A stretch of 11,717 nt of DNA from Opitutaceae bacterium (GTDB lineage Bacteria > Verrucomicrobiota > Verrucomicrobiae > Opitutales > Opitutaceae). Location: positions 1 to 11,717 of the forward strand of contig JAISAX010000088.1 of assembly GCA_031266495.1 (NCBI GenBank). Reading direction: 5' to 3'. The notes under the pieces are model-generated. The model searched no databases. It was not told the origin of the DNA and saw only the letters and a list, made by a program, of their open reading frames with translations. Below are positions 1-6,309 of the stretch, piece by piece. Made by a program: the position numbers and the translations under genes. Positions within the stretch are counted from its first letter, which is position 1. Every line of letters starts with the position of its first letter.

Positions 1-2
1 CC

Positions 3-40
3 GGGGGGGGGGCGGGGGGGGGGGGGGGGGGGGGGGGGGG
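3..40. repeat. Long poly-G tract (G10-C-G27)
   Basis: The window opens with ten G, one C and then 27 G in a row (3-12, 13, 14-40). It is the longest of several G/C homopolymers here. No gene can be assigned to it. Its true length may be unreliable, because long G runs are prone to polymerase slippage and to two-colour sequencing artefacts. Confidence 0.9.
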
Positions 41-87
41 CCGGAAAGGCCGCAGGCGCTTGAAAACTGCAGTTCCGCAGGCCGACC

Positions 88-192
88 GTCGGGGCTTCGC
101 TTGCGAAGCCCGCGCCAGCCGGACGTATTGGCGAATCTCCACAGACAGCTCCTCGCGGGCTTCGGAGCGGGCGTCGCAAGCGACTCCCCTAC
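88..192. repeat. REP doublet (REPIN-like), two inverted palindromes
   Basis: Two short hairpins of the same design face each other. The left one (88-112, plus) reads GTCGGGGCTTCGC-TT-GCGAAGCCCG with a perfect 9-bp stem. The right one (168-192, read on the minus strand) begins GTAGGGGAGTCGC and continues TTGCGACGCCCG. A GTAG-like tetranucleotide followed by a GC-rich imperfect palindrome is the known layout of REP sequences mobilised by RAYT transposases. Two inverted copies about 100 bp long overall match a REPIN. A similar pair lies at 6152-6249. No RAYT gene is present in this window. The left stem sits downstream of the ATPase gene but lacks a T-run for an intrinsic terminator. Confidence 0.55.
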
Positions 193-213
193 CTTCGGTC
201 TGCGTAACATCCG

Positions 214-1449
214 TCAAAAACTCTCCCCGAGCAAAAAATCGCGTATGTTAAAATGGAGGACACCGTTGCGTCCGCGATTGATCTCATCCATGCTCACAAC
301 GTATTTCGGAAAGGCATCGGGAATGGTTTCGAGGACGGAAAATTCGCGTTCCACCGTCGCGTTGTCGGCGAGCAAATAGCACACCTGCACGTAAATCCTG
401 TTGCCGCCGCGCGTGGCGACAAAATCCACCTCCCTCCCCCCCCCCCCCCCTCCTCTCTCCTCCCTGCCGACCGTCACCTGGTAGTCGCGCCGCAAGAGTT
501 CCAGCAGCACCACGTTTTCAAGGATCTGGCCGATGTCGGCCAGGTTGCCGCCAAGAAGCGCCTCGCGGAGGCCGGTGTCGGCCAGAAAGATTTTTTCCTG
601 AAACTGGAGGATGCGTTTTCCGCGCACGTCCTCGCGGGGCAACAGGTGCAGCAGGTGCGCCGCCTTGCAATACTCGATGTAGTTGTAAATCGTCTCGGTC
701 GAAATCGTCCGCTTCTCGTTCTTCAAAAACTTCACGAGGCTCGACGCGGAAAACGTGTTCCCGACATTGGCGAGAAAATACAGGATGACGCGCCGCAACA
801 ATTCGACATCACGGATGGCGTGCCGCGACACAATGTCTTTCAGGACAATCGAATCAAAAATGTCGCTCAGGTATTTTTTTGCATCGTCCGCCGCGAGAGG
901 CAGGACGCTCAAAAAGGGCATTCCGCCAAAAACGAGATAGTTTTCAAAAAGCGCCCGCGAGTCGGAAGCGCTTCGGGCCAGTAGAAACTCGGCGTAGGAA
1001 AACGGGTGCATCCTGATTTGCACGTAGCGACCACCCAGATACGTGGCGAGTTCGCCGGAAAGCAGTCTGGCATTGGAGCCGGTGAGATAAATGTCGGCGT
1101 CAAAATCGGACAGCAGCGCGTTCACCAGTTTTTCCCAGCCGGACAGTTCCTGGATTTCGTCAAGAAACACGCGGAGTTTGCCGTCATGCCCGCTGCTCCC
1201 GCGAAGTGCGGCGGCTTTTTTTTTGGCGAAGGCATGGACGGCCTTCGTGGTCGCCGCGCAGGGGAGGTTGTGCGAGGTGAAATCGAGCGCGACAAAGCTG
1301 TCCGCCGTCTCGCCCGTCGCGACGAGTTCCTCTTGTATCAATCCGAGCATGACAGACTTTCCGCAACGCCGGATGCCGGTGAGGATTTTTATGACATCGC
1401 GCCCCATGAACGGACGGATTTTTTGAAGGCAAGATTCGCGTTTGATCAT
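214..1449 (-). CDS. AAA ATPase with DUF4143 C-terminal domain
   Basis: This 411-residue protein is a predicted P-loop ATPase of the AAA_14/DUF4143 family, a group of unknown cellular role common in accessory regions. The Walker A motif GIRRCGKS is at residues 25-32, Walker B VFLDEIQ at 94-100 and a sensor-like TGSN at 123-126. The DUF4143 part follows from about 195, ending in the family-typical VDFVA (341-345) and YVQVCYLLAD (353-362), which resemble a decayed PD-(D/E)XK nuclease core. Length is normal for the family. A run of six glycines (333-338), encoded by a 15-base G tract (C on the plus strand), sits just before VDF where relatives usually have only a few variable residues. The tract is a multiple of three, so the frame is open. 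No clear ribosome-binding site precedes the ATG at 1449. The gene stands alone, with a dnaJ-like fragment behind its start. Family assignment is firm; function is not. Confidence 0.9.
   Translation of the reverse strand: MIKRESCLQKIRPFMGRDVIKILTGIRRCGKSVMLGLIQEELVATGETADSFVALDFTSHNLPCAATTKAVHAFAKKKAAALRGSSGHDGKLRVFLDEIQELSGWEKLVNALLSDFDADIYLTGSNARLLSGELATYLGGRYVQIRMHPFSYAEFLLARSASDSRALFENYLVFGGMPFLSVLPLAADDAKKYLSDIFDSIVLKDIVSRHAIRDVELLRRVILYFLANVGNTFSASSLVKFLKNEKRTISTETIYNYIEYCKAAHLLHLLPREDVRGKRILQFQEKIFLADTGLREALLGGNLADIGQILENVVLLELLRRDYQVTVGREERGGGGGGREVDFVATRGGNRIYVQVCYLLADNATVEREFSVLETIPDAFPKYVVSMDEINRGRNGVLHFNIRDFLLGESF
436..450. repeat. C15 homopolymer inside the ATPase gene
   Basis: Fifteen consecutive C on the plus strand encode five GGG codons of the minus-strand DUF4143 ATPase (glycines 334-338). 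A gain or loss of one or two bases would shift the frame about 70 codons before the normal end and remove the conserved VDF and YVQVCY segments. It is a candidate contingency locus. Confidence 0.9.
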
Positions 1450-1580
1450 TTTTGTCGTGATTGGGGTTTTTCAGGAAATCGAAACTTGTTTTCGATGTAA
1501 CGAAAATCAATCAGATTTTAATCATTTCGACCAGTTATATCGAAATCCCGAGGAACCGGGATCAAGCGGAAATTTCGCAC

Positions 1581-1589
1581 GGGGGGGGG
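1581..1589. repeat. G9 tract before dnaJ-like fragment A
   Basis: Nine G lie about 22 bp before the first recognisable dnaJ-like codons of fragment A. With the G8 tract at 1741-1748 it brackets that fragment. The surrounding 335-bp interval 1450-1784 has no intact gene; it holds the presumed promoter region of the ATPase gene (AT-rich, about 1460-1550) and fragment A. Confidence 0.85.
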
Positions 1590-1611
1590 AGACGGCTGTC
1601 ACACACACCGG

Positions 1612-1738
1612 GGTTCCGACATCGTCGAGAGATGCTCTCAGGCAGCGCCGTTTGCTGGAGGGATTCGCCCGCGTGAGCGGCGGCGCCGACGAGCCGGCCT
1701 CCAGGAGCCGGTTCGACAAGGCGAAGAAGCTTTTCTGA
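1612..1738 (+). pseudogene. dnaJ 3'-end fragment A
   Basis: An open frame ending at TGA 1736-1738 reads VPT, seven residues, then QRRLLEGFARVSGG and finally SRFDKAKKLF-stop. This matches the conserved C-terminal tail of DnaJ (beta-strand VxVPT, then a helix rich in LLEEF, then SxSFFDKxKxLF at the extreme end). Nothing upstream resembles the J domain, zinc-finger or rest of DnaJ, so it is a remnant of roughly 42 codons. It shares about 110 bp of recognisable similarity with fragments B (3972-4082) and C (6310-6450) and is closest to B (shared GAT/GAATGCT, TCAG and CAGCGCCG stretch). A G8 tract begins two bases after its stop. It could be read as part of a longer hypothetical frame starting near 1442, but that upstream part is unlike any family I know. 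Confidence 0.6.
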
Positions 1739-1740
1739 AT

Positions 1741-1748
1741 GGGGGGGG
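1741..1748. repeat. G8 tract after dnaJ-like fragment A
   Basis: Eight G start two bases after the stop of fragment A. Fragment C has a G9 tract starting four bases after its stop; fragment B has none. Confidence 0.8.
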
Positions 1749-1784
1749 TCACGCACGTTGCTTTGCGAGGGTCATCCGGCCCCG

Positions 1785-3098
1785 TCAAGCGAGCGTGTAT
1801 GCGGAGGATTTGCCCCGCCCCGTCTTGCGGATGGTTCCCTTGGTCAGCATCAGGCGCAGTAACAAAATCGCCGAGGCTTGCGACACGCCGGCGACCTCCT
1901 GCGCGTCCTTGCGCGTGATGGTTCCGCGCTCTCTCAGGAGCGACAGTATTTTTTCCTCGCGAGCATCTGCCGACGGCACAGCGGCGGTGTTGTGCGTCCG
2001 GCCCGCAACAGCGGCGTCTCCGAGATTCGGCAGGACGACCTTGAACGCATTGTCGGACACCGTGATTTCCGGCTGCGCCGTGCTTCCGGTATAACTACCC
2101 ATAATTTTCGCAATGCCGGTTCCGTATGCTTCGATGAGGTTCAGACGGTAAAAAATGTTCGCGAGTTTCGGGTTTCGCAGAGCGGACACGCCGAGAAGGA
2201 TGTCGGAAAGCGAGACGCCTTTCACCAGCCCGCCCACGCTGACCACCTCCAGCCGGTCCGGAAATACGCTGACAAGTGTGCTCGCCGACAACCCGTAGTC
2301 GCGGTGCACCGCCGCGTTGAGCAACGCCTCGCGCACCGCGCCGACGGGATAATCCCGCGCATCCTCGCGCTCCAATCCCTTGTAGGACGAACGGAGCGGG
2401 TTGTGCAGGTCAATGAACGCAAACGCATCCTCCACCTGCCGGAGCAGCGAGCCGGAAAACTCGCGCCTGTCGCGGAACGAGGACTTGTCCGCCCCTCCGA
2501 ATACGCCAACCTTGATCGAATGCGGGCATTGTTCCGACAGCAACAGCGCGAGGTTGGCAAGCATCCCGTCACTGCCGAGCAGCCCGAGTGTTTTTTGTTG
2601 TGTGGCGCCGAACGCCACGTCTTTGCGCTCAAAATACCCGGAGGCGTAACCAAGGTCGAGTTTCTGCTGAATGCTGCGCGCCGCTTCATAACTGTCACCC
2701 GCCGTCTCGCGGAGCATCGAAAGAATGGCCGCCTCCGAAGCGGGGACGCTGGCCGCACCCTGCCGGACAAAGACGCCCTCCGGTCTGATGCCCTTGCCTA
2801 CGAGGTAATAGGGCCGCGCCGTCCCGCGCTGGACAGTGACTGCCACGACCGACTTCCCGCCCATTTGCCTGACCGCGCAATCCGTGAACATCGTCACATC
2901 GGGGCGCACCGCGTCGCGAATGGCATTCCCGGCCTGCAGGATCACGGCGTCCGGCTTCTCGACACCACAGACCGTTCCGTCGTCGTCAATGCCGATGAGG
3001 ATTTCACCGCCATCCGTGTTGGCGAACGCAATCACGCTCTTCTTGATTCCATCCGTATATTCGCGCTTGAACTCGTGCGTCTTGTCTTCCGTGAGCAT
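1785..3098 (-). CDS. AlbA_2-domain putative DNA-binding / HATPase_c_4 protein
   Basis: This 437-residue protein belongs to the COG2865-type group: an N-terminal Schlafen/AlbA_2 domain, a GHKL-like HATPase_c_4 region and a C-terminal winged helix. HEFK at 8-11 and FANTDGGEILIGIDDDG (25-41) are the AlbA_2 hallmarks. PVGAVREALLNAAVHRDY (251-268) is the HATPase N-box-like helix, and YGTGI (325-329) the glycine motif. Residues 381-437 look like a wHTH ending in GRGKSSAYTLA. Length is typical. The ATG at 3098 is supported by AAGGG (3109-3105) six bases upstream. Two 12-bp direct repeats lie 31 bases and more upstream of the start and may be its own operator. It is divergent from the antitoxin gene at 3252. 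Such proteins are often annotated as transcriptional regulators or 'ATP-dependent DNA helicases', but the actual function of most is unknown. Confidence 0.88.
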   Translation of the reverse strand: MLTEDKTHEFKREYTDGIKKSVIAFANTDGGEILIGIDDDGTVCGVEKPDAVILQAGNAIRDAVRPDVTMFTDCAVRQMGGKSVVAVTVQRGTARPYYLVGKGIRPEGVFVRQGAASVPASEAAILSMLRETAGDSYEAARSIQQKLDLGYASGYFERKDVAFGATQQKTLGLLGSDGMLANLALLLSEQCPHSIKVGVFGGADKSSFRDRREFSGSLLRQVEDAFAFIDLHNPLRSSYKGLEREDARDYPVGAVREALLNAAVHRDYGLSASTLVSVFPDRLEVVSVGGLVKGVSLSDILLGVSALRNPKLANIFYRLNLIEAYGTGIAKIMGSYTGSTAQPEITVSDNAFKVVLPNLGDAAVAGRTHNTAAVPSADAREEKILSLLRERGTITRKDAQEVAGVSQASAILLLRLMLTKGTIRKTGRGKSSAYTLA

Positions 3099-3128
3099 GC
3101 AAATCCCTTGCTGATTGGTTCTGACAGG

Positions 3129-3159
3129 ATCTGATATCAGTAATGGAATCTGATATTAG
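3129..3159 (-). promoter_or_regulatory. Twin 12-bp direct repeats upstream of AlbA_2 gene (candidate operator)
   Basis: ATCTGATATCAG (3129-3140) and ATCTGATATTAG (3148-3159) differ at one base and are spaced 19 bp apart, close to two helical turns. The first contains the perfect palindrome CTGATATCAG. They sit in the 153-bp divergent intergenic region, so they could bind an autoregulator of the AlbA_2 gene, of the antitoxin gene, or both. A minus-strand TTGCTA, 17 bases, TGATAT arrangement overlaps them as a weak promoter match. Functional assignment is inference. Confidence 0.4.
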
Positions 3160-3251
3160 CAAGTGTCCTTTCCCGGAAATGATCAAAGCTCCACACGACT
3201 CCTCCCCTGCCGTGTTGAGGGTGATGTGAGATCCAATCTGGAACTTGTGTC

Positions 3252-3482
3252 ATGACGAATCAGGCGCTACTGCCCCTGCAAATGACAGCAACCGAAATCA
3301 CCTGCTCCGCTTTGAAGCTCCCCGTAGAAGACCGGCTCCTGGTGGCACGCCAACTGATCGAAAGTGTTGTCATCCCCGAACCTCTTTCCGCAGCCGTGCG
3401 TGAAGGTGTCAGCCGTCTCGAAGACATCGCAACCGGCAGGGACTCCGGGTTAACCGAGGGACAATTTCGCGCCGCTTTGTGA
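3252..3482 (+). CDS. Addiction-module antitoxin (unstable antitoxin, RelB/PF09720-like)
   Basis: This 76-residue protein fits the small 'addiction module component' family that neutralises RelE/ParE-type toxins. The core LKLPVEDRLLVARQLIESV (residues 22-40) is the family's characteristic helix, and the tail SGLTEGQFRAAL resembles the toxin-binding end of relatives. Its stop overlaps the toxin start as TGATG (3480-3484), the usual translational coupling of such pairs. An alternative start at 3282 (MTATEI) would give 66 residues, closer to the family core; neither start has a strong ribosome-binding site. Its partner toxin is interrupted by an insertion, so the antitoxin is now probably an orphan. 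Family-level confidence is good; the exact pair type is not determined. Confidence 0.8.
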   Translation: MTNQALLPLQMTATEITCSALKLPVEDRLLVARQLIESVVIPEPLSAAVREGVSRLEDIATGRDSGLTEGQFRAAL

Positions 3483-3972
3483 TGCGCATTCTCTATCATT
3501 CCGGGTTTCCCAATGACATTCGTCGGGAAACCCGCCGTTAGGAACCGTAATGAAATAAACAGAGCAAATTTGCTTGGTCTTGAAGAGGGAGCCAGTGTCG
3601 CTGCCCCGGTCATTTACCTCGGTAAACTCCCGTGTCAGTTCCTTGGCTCCCTCTTCAATCCCGGCGCACCTTTGTTCTGTTTATTTCATTACGATTCCTT
3701 ACTCAGAGATTTCTCCCGGTTTGGGAAAACGGTTTCGCGGCGAAATTGACGATGCCATTGAACGCATAAAACAGATGCCGTTTGCCGCCGGTCATTTTCT
3801 GAACACCGGTTCGACCGTTGTCCCGGAAGTGCGTCGCTGTAACCTGAAGGTTTTCCCTTTTTTCATCCTCTATGGAGTGAAAGACGAGATGTTGATTTTT
3901 GCCTCACTGATTGCCTGCCGTTCTGATCCGTTGACTTGGCTGACACGTTGGCCGGCATCGGCTGATCATTGA
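3482..3972 (+). pseudogene. RelE/ParE-family toxin gene disrupted by a MITE
   Basis: The reading frame begins MRILYHSGFPNDIRRETRR (codons 1-19) and then hits a TAG created by an inserted 158-bp element (3541-3698). After the element the same protein continues YSEISPGLGKRFRGEIDDAI and on through VRRCNLKVFPFFILYGVKD to LIACRSDPLTWLTRW. If the element and one copy of the flanking TTA are removed, codon CGT joins TAC and a single frame of about 110 residues is restored with no other change. The restored protein has the RelE/ParE plan: helix-rich N-terminus, then the arginine-bearing strand and the FPFFILY strand. The last residues (WPASADH) run into dnaJ-like fragment B and may not be original. 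As it stands only a 19-residue peptide would be made from the native start; an internal start within the MITE is conceivable but would lack the N-terminus. Confidence 0.85.
3541..3698. mobile_element. 158-bp MITE-like element with 28-bp terminal inverted repeats and TTA target duplication
   Basis: The ends are inverted copies (3541-3568 and 3671-3698) that match at 26 of 28 positions and begin GGAAnCGTAATGAAATAAAC. A second, perfect 15-bp inverted repeat lies inside (3580-3594 against 3644-3658, TTGAAGAGGGAGCCA). TTA flanks both ends (3538-3540 and 3699-3701). Deleting the element plus one TTA rebuilds the toxin frame exactly, which fixes the boundaries. There is no transposase, so it must have moved in trans. 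A 3-bp T-N-A target duplication with ends starting GG is known for the ISL2/IS1031 subgroups of IS5, but the parent family is a guess. Confidence 0.88.
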
Positions 3973-4082
3973 CGAATGCTTTCAGACAGCGCCGGTTGCT
4001 GGAGGAATTCACCCGCGTGGGCGCCGACGCCGGCGAGCCGGCTTCCAAAAGCTGGTTCGACAAGGCGAAGAAGTTTTTCTGA
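3972..4082 (+). pseudogene. dnaJ 3'-end fragment B
   Basis: A frame ending at TGA 4080-4082 reads FRQRRLLEEFTRV, then GEPASKSWFDKAKKFF-stop, the same DnaJ-like C-terminal tail as fragments A and C but one codon shorter after the FTRV stretch. It starts immediately at the end of the broken toxin frame, with similarity to fragment A traceable from about 3972. It is only about 36 codons long and has no start of its own. The divergence from fragments A and C shows that these copies are old or came from different dnaJ alleles. Confidence 0.6.
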
Positions 4083-4095
4083 AGATGCATGAACC

Positions 4096-6102
4096 GTGAT
4101 TGAAATCCAGTCCATCGCCGATCTCGAGTTGCTCCACGAATCCGTGGATGTGGAGTTCAAGCTGGCGCATGGACGTGACGGGAAAGGGGCGCTGCCCGAG
4201 GATTTCTGGCCCACCTATAGCGCTTTTGCCAATACGGAGGGCGGCATCGTGGTGCTTGGCATCCGGGAGCGACAGGGACATTTTATCGTCGAGGGAATTG
4301 CCGACGTCGCCAAGGTCCGCCGGGAACTTTTCGACGGGCTTAACAACCGCCAGAAAATCAGCGTCAATCTGCTCAGTGACCGGGATGCGAGCGAAATTTC
4401 CCTGGATGGGAAAACCGTAATCGTAGTCGATATCCCACGCGCCACGCGCAAGCAGCGTCCTGTCCACCTGACGGCCAATCCATTAGCCGGGCATACGTAT
4501 CGACGACTCAATGACGGAGACCGGCCCTTGCCCGATGAGGAGGTGCGGCGCATGATCGCCGAGCAGGTGGAGGACAGCCGTGACGACCGCGTGCTGCCGG
4601 GCTTCGATTTTGAGGATTTGTGCCTGGAAACTTTTCTCGCCTATCGGCAGGTGTTCGCCAACCGCGAACCCGGCCATCCGTGGAACGATCTCGATCACCT
4701 GAGGTTTTTGCAGCAACTCGGCGGCTGGCGAAAAGACCGTGAAACCGGGCAAAGCGGACTGACTCTCGCCGGTCTGCTCATGTTTGGCTGGATGCGCACC
4801 ATCCAGGAGGAACTGCCCAACTACATGCTCGATTATCAGGAACGTCCCGCGCCCAAGGTCGAAAAACGCTGGATCGACCGCCTGACCCTTGATGGCAAAT
4901 GGTCGGGCAATCTTTATGATTTTTACCGCAGGGTGTTTCTGAAACTGACGGCGGACTTGAAGGTGCCTTTCCGCATGGAGCGAGGGGAACGCAAGGATGA
5001 GACTCCCGTGCATGAGGCATTGCGCGAGGCCCTGGCCAATGTCATCGTTCATGCCGACTATTCCGACCGGGCTTCCGTGCTGGTGGTGAAGCGGCCCGAC
5101 ATGTTTGGTTTTCGCAATCCCGGACTGATGCGGATACCGGTCGATGTGGCATTGAAGGGAGGCAAAGCAGACTGTCGTAACCGGACCCTCCACAAAATGT
5201 TCAGGCTGGTGGGTGTGGGGGAGCAGGCGGGATCGGGAATTCCCAAAATATTGCATGGCTGGCGATCCCGGCATTGGCGCGCCCCCAATCTTTACGACAC
5301 GCCCGTTCCCTACAACCAGACGCTGCTCGAATTGCGAATGCTGGATTTGTTTCCGGAGGATGTGCTCGCCGGGCTAAGAATCCGGTTTGGCTCGCGTTTC
5401 GAGGCCCTGCCACAGGTGGAAAGAGTGGCGCTCGCGGTAGCCGCCAGTGAACGGACCGTCACCCATGCCCGTTTGCGGACGATCACGGCTGATCACCCCG
5501 TGGATTTATCGCGGGCGCTCCGGCATCTGCGCGACGAGGGCATGTTGGAGTCCACCGGAGGCCGCGGGGCTGTTTACCATTTGGCAGGCCGCGACCTGCC
5601 AACCCCCGACGATGTATTTGGCTTATCCCTTCCGAATTTGGCCTCCAGCTCCCCGAATTTGGCCCCCAGCTCCCCGAATTTGACACCCAGCTCCCCGAAT
5701 TTGGCCCTTCCCACGGGCACTTTGATGAATAGTCGCGATGAATCGGGATGTCTGATCAGTCCGCAATTATCGCATCCGGTAGTCGATGATCTCGGCAAAA
5801 TTTCACCCGGGTTGCGGGCCGAGTTGGAAGCTATCGCACATGAGCCGAGGTCGAAGAAGAAGATGGGAAAGGATGTCCTTGCCGACGTGATCCTGCAGCT
5901 CTGTTCAAGGCATTTTGTCACGTTGCGTTGTCTGGCCGAACTTGTATCGCGCAAGCCGGACACCCTTCGCGAGCAGTATCTTGCCCGGCTTGTTCGCGAA
6001 CGGAAGCTGGCGCTGGCGTTCCCGACCACGCCGACTCATGAACGTCAGGCGTATTGCTCGGGAATCCCTGGTTCGCAGGCTGAAAGGACGCAGCAGGTTT
6101 GA
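4096..6102 (+). CDS. Large AlbA_2 / HATPase_c_4 (Schlafen-like) protein
   Basis: This 668-residue protein has an AlbA_2 (Schlafen-like) N-terminal domain with VEFK at 19-22 and FANTEGGIVVLGI at 44-56, a long middle region, and a GHKL-like segment VHEALREALANVIVHADY (305-322) followed by FGFRNPGL (337-344) and GSGI (379-382). A winged-helix-like region spans about 440-498 (ends GRGAVYHLAGRD). A linker at 511-537 consists of seven-residue SPNLAPS-type repeats, and about 590-645 looks like another helical DNA-binding segment. It starts at GTG 4096; an in-frame TGA at 4090-4092 rules out an earlier start, and the two nearby ATGs are out of frame. It begins 13 bases after the stop of dnaJ-like fragment B. 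It shares domains but little sequence with the gene at 1785-3098. A role in nucleic-acid binding or regulation is likely; some Schlafen-domain proteins are linked to phage defence, but nothing here proves that. Confidence 0.85.
   Translation: MIEIQSIADLELLHESVDVEFKLAHGRDGKGALPEDFWPTYSAFANTEGGIVVLGIRERQGHFIVEGIADVAKVRRELFDGLNNRQKISVNLLSDRDASEISLDGKTVIVVDIPRATRKQRPVHLTANPLAGHTYRRLNDGDRPLPDEEVRRMIAEQVEDSRDDRVLPGFDFEDLCLETFLAYRQVFANREPGHPWNDLDHLRFLQQLGGWRKDRETGQSGLTLAGLLMFGWMRTIQEELPNYMLDYQERPAPKVEKRWIDRLTLDGKWSGNLYDFYRRVFLKLTADLKVPFRMERGERKDETPVHEALREALANVIVHADYSDRASVLVVKRPDMFGFRNPGLMRIPVDVALKGGKADCRNRTLHKMFRLVGVGEQAGSGIPKILHGWRSRHWRAPNLYDTPVPYNQTLLELRMLDLFPEDVLAGLRIRFGSRFEALPQVERVALAVAASERTVTHARLRTITADHPVDLSRALRHLRDEGMLESTGGRGAVYHLAGRDLPTPDDVFGLSLPNLASSSPNLAPSSPNLTPSSPNLALPTGTLMNSRDESGCLISPQLSHPVVDDLGKISPGLRAELEAIAHEPRSKKKMGKDVLADVILQLCSRHFVTLRCLAELVSRKPDTLREQYLARLVRERKLALAFPTTPTHERQAYCSGIPGSQAERTQQV
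5632..5706 (+). repeat. 21-bp tandem repeat coding for SPNLAPS heptads
   Basis: CCGAATTTG recurs at 5632, 5653, 5674 and 5695, exactly 21 bp apart, with AGCTCC between copies. It adds a proline/serine-rich linker between the winged-helix region and the C-terminal region of the large AlbA_2 protein. Because the unit is a multiple of three, copy-number change would alter linker length without breaking the frame. Confidence 0.9.
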
Positions 6103-6107
6103 GGAGG

Positions 6108-6274
6108 TGTAATTGAAAGTGATGGGAACCCCGAAATTTTGCCTGAACCGTCGTAGGGGCGCACTTCACGTGCGCCCGTTCGCGTGTTCGCAGGATGAAG
6201 CGCCGATGTTCAACAACGTCAACGGGCGCACGTGATGTCCGCCCCTACGTCTGTTCCCACCACTTTCAATTACA
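6108..6274. mobile_element. Nested palindromic element: candidate MITE with long terminal inverted repeats
   Basis: Inverted arms at 6106-6129 and 6253-6276 match at 23 of 24 positions; the likely true end is TGTAATTGAAAGTG at 6108 and its inverse ending at 6274. A 12-bp direct repeat GGTTTGAGGAGG lies just outside on both sides (6096-6107 and 6278-6289) and may be a target duplication, although three extra bases sit between the right arm and the right copy. The REP doublet 6152-6249 forms the core. The element begins five bases after the stop of the large AlbA_2 gene; the left direct repeat contains that stop. No coding capacity is seen. It fills most of the gene-free interval 6103-6553, together with dnaJ-like fragment C and a G9 tract. 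Confidence 0.55.
6152..6249. repeat. REP doublet (REPIN-like)
   Basis: Two 29-bp inverted copies (6152-6180 and 6221-6249) differ at two positions. Each carries GTAG followed by a palindrome GGGCGCAC-TTCAC-GTGCGCCC or its variant, with GTAG on the outer sides. This is the REP plan also seen at 88-192, with nearly the same overall length (98 against 105 bp). Confidence 0.75.
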
Positions 6275-6309
6275 CCCGGTTTGAGGAGGGATGGGACGGG
6301 AATTACGCA

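Noticed and set aside
92..111. Perfect 9-bp hairpin downstream of the ATPase gene as an intrinsic terminator
   Set aside because: No T-run on the minus strand; better explained as half of a REP doublet.
253..984. Plus-strand frame of 243 codons opposite the DUF4143 ATPase, with a polyproline run
   Set aside because: Shadow of the ATPase gene; the polyproline comes only from the C15 tract.
1216..1224. T9 run (A9 in the ATPase gene, FAKKKAA) as a slippage site
   Set aside because: Three lysine codons in a variable region fit ordinary coding use; less striking than the C15 tract in the same gene.
1450..1560. AT-rich region upstream of the ATPase as a defined promoter
   Set aside because: Several loose -35/-10 matches exist on the minus strand but none stands out, so no specific promoter is called.
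1878..3134. Long plus-strand open frame of 418 codons opposite the AlbA_2 gene
   Set aside because: It is antisense to a protein with clear family motifs, has an arginine/histidine-rich composition typical of a shadow frame in high-G+C DNA, and shows no domain.
3513..3749. Small plus-strand frame crossing the MITE
   Set aside because: It spans the element and its flank in a frame different from the toxin and has no family resemblance.
5632..5706. CRISPR-like regular spacing
   Set aside because: The 21-bp units are directly adjacent, in frame in a coding sequence, and there are no unique spacers.
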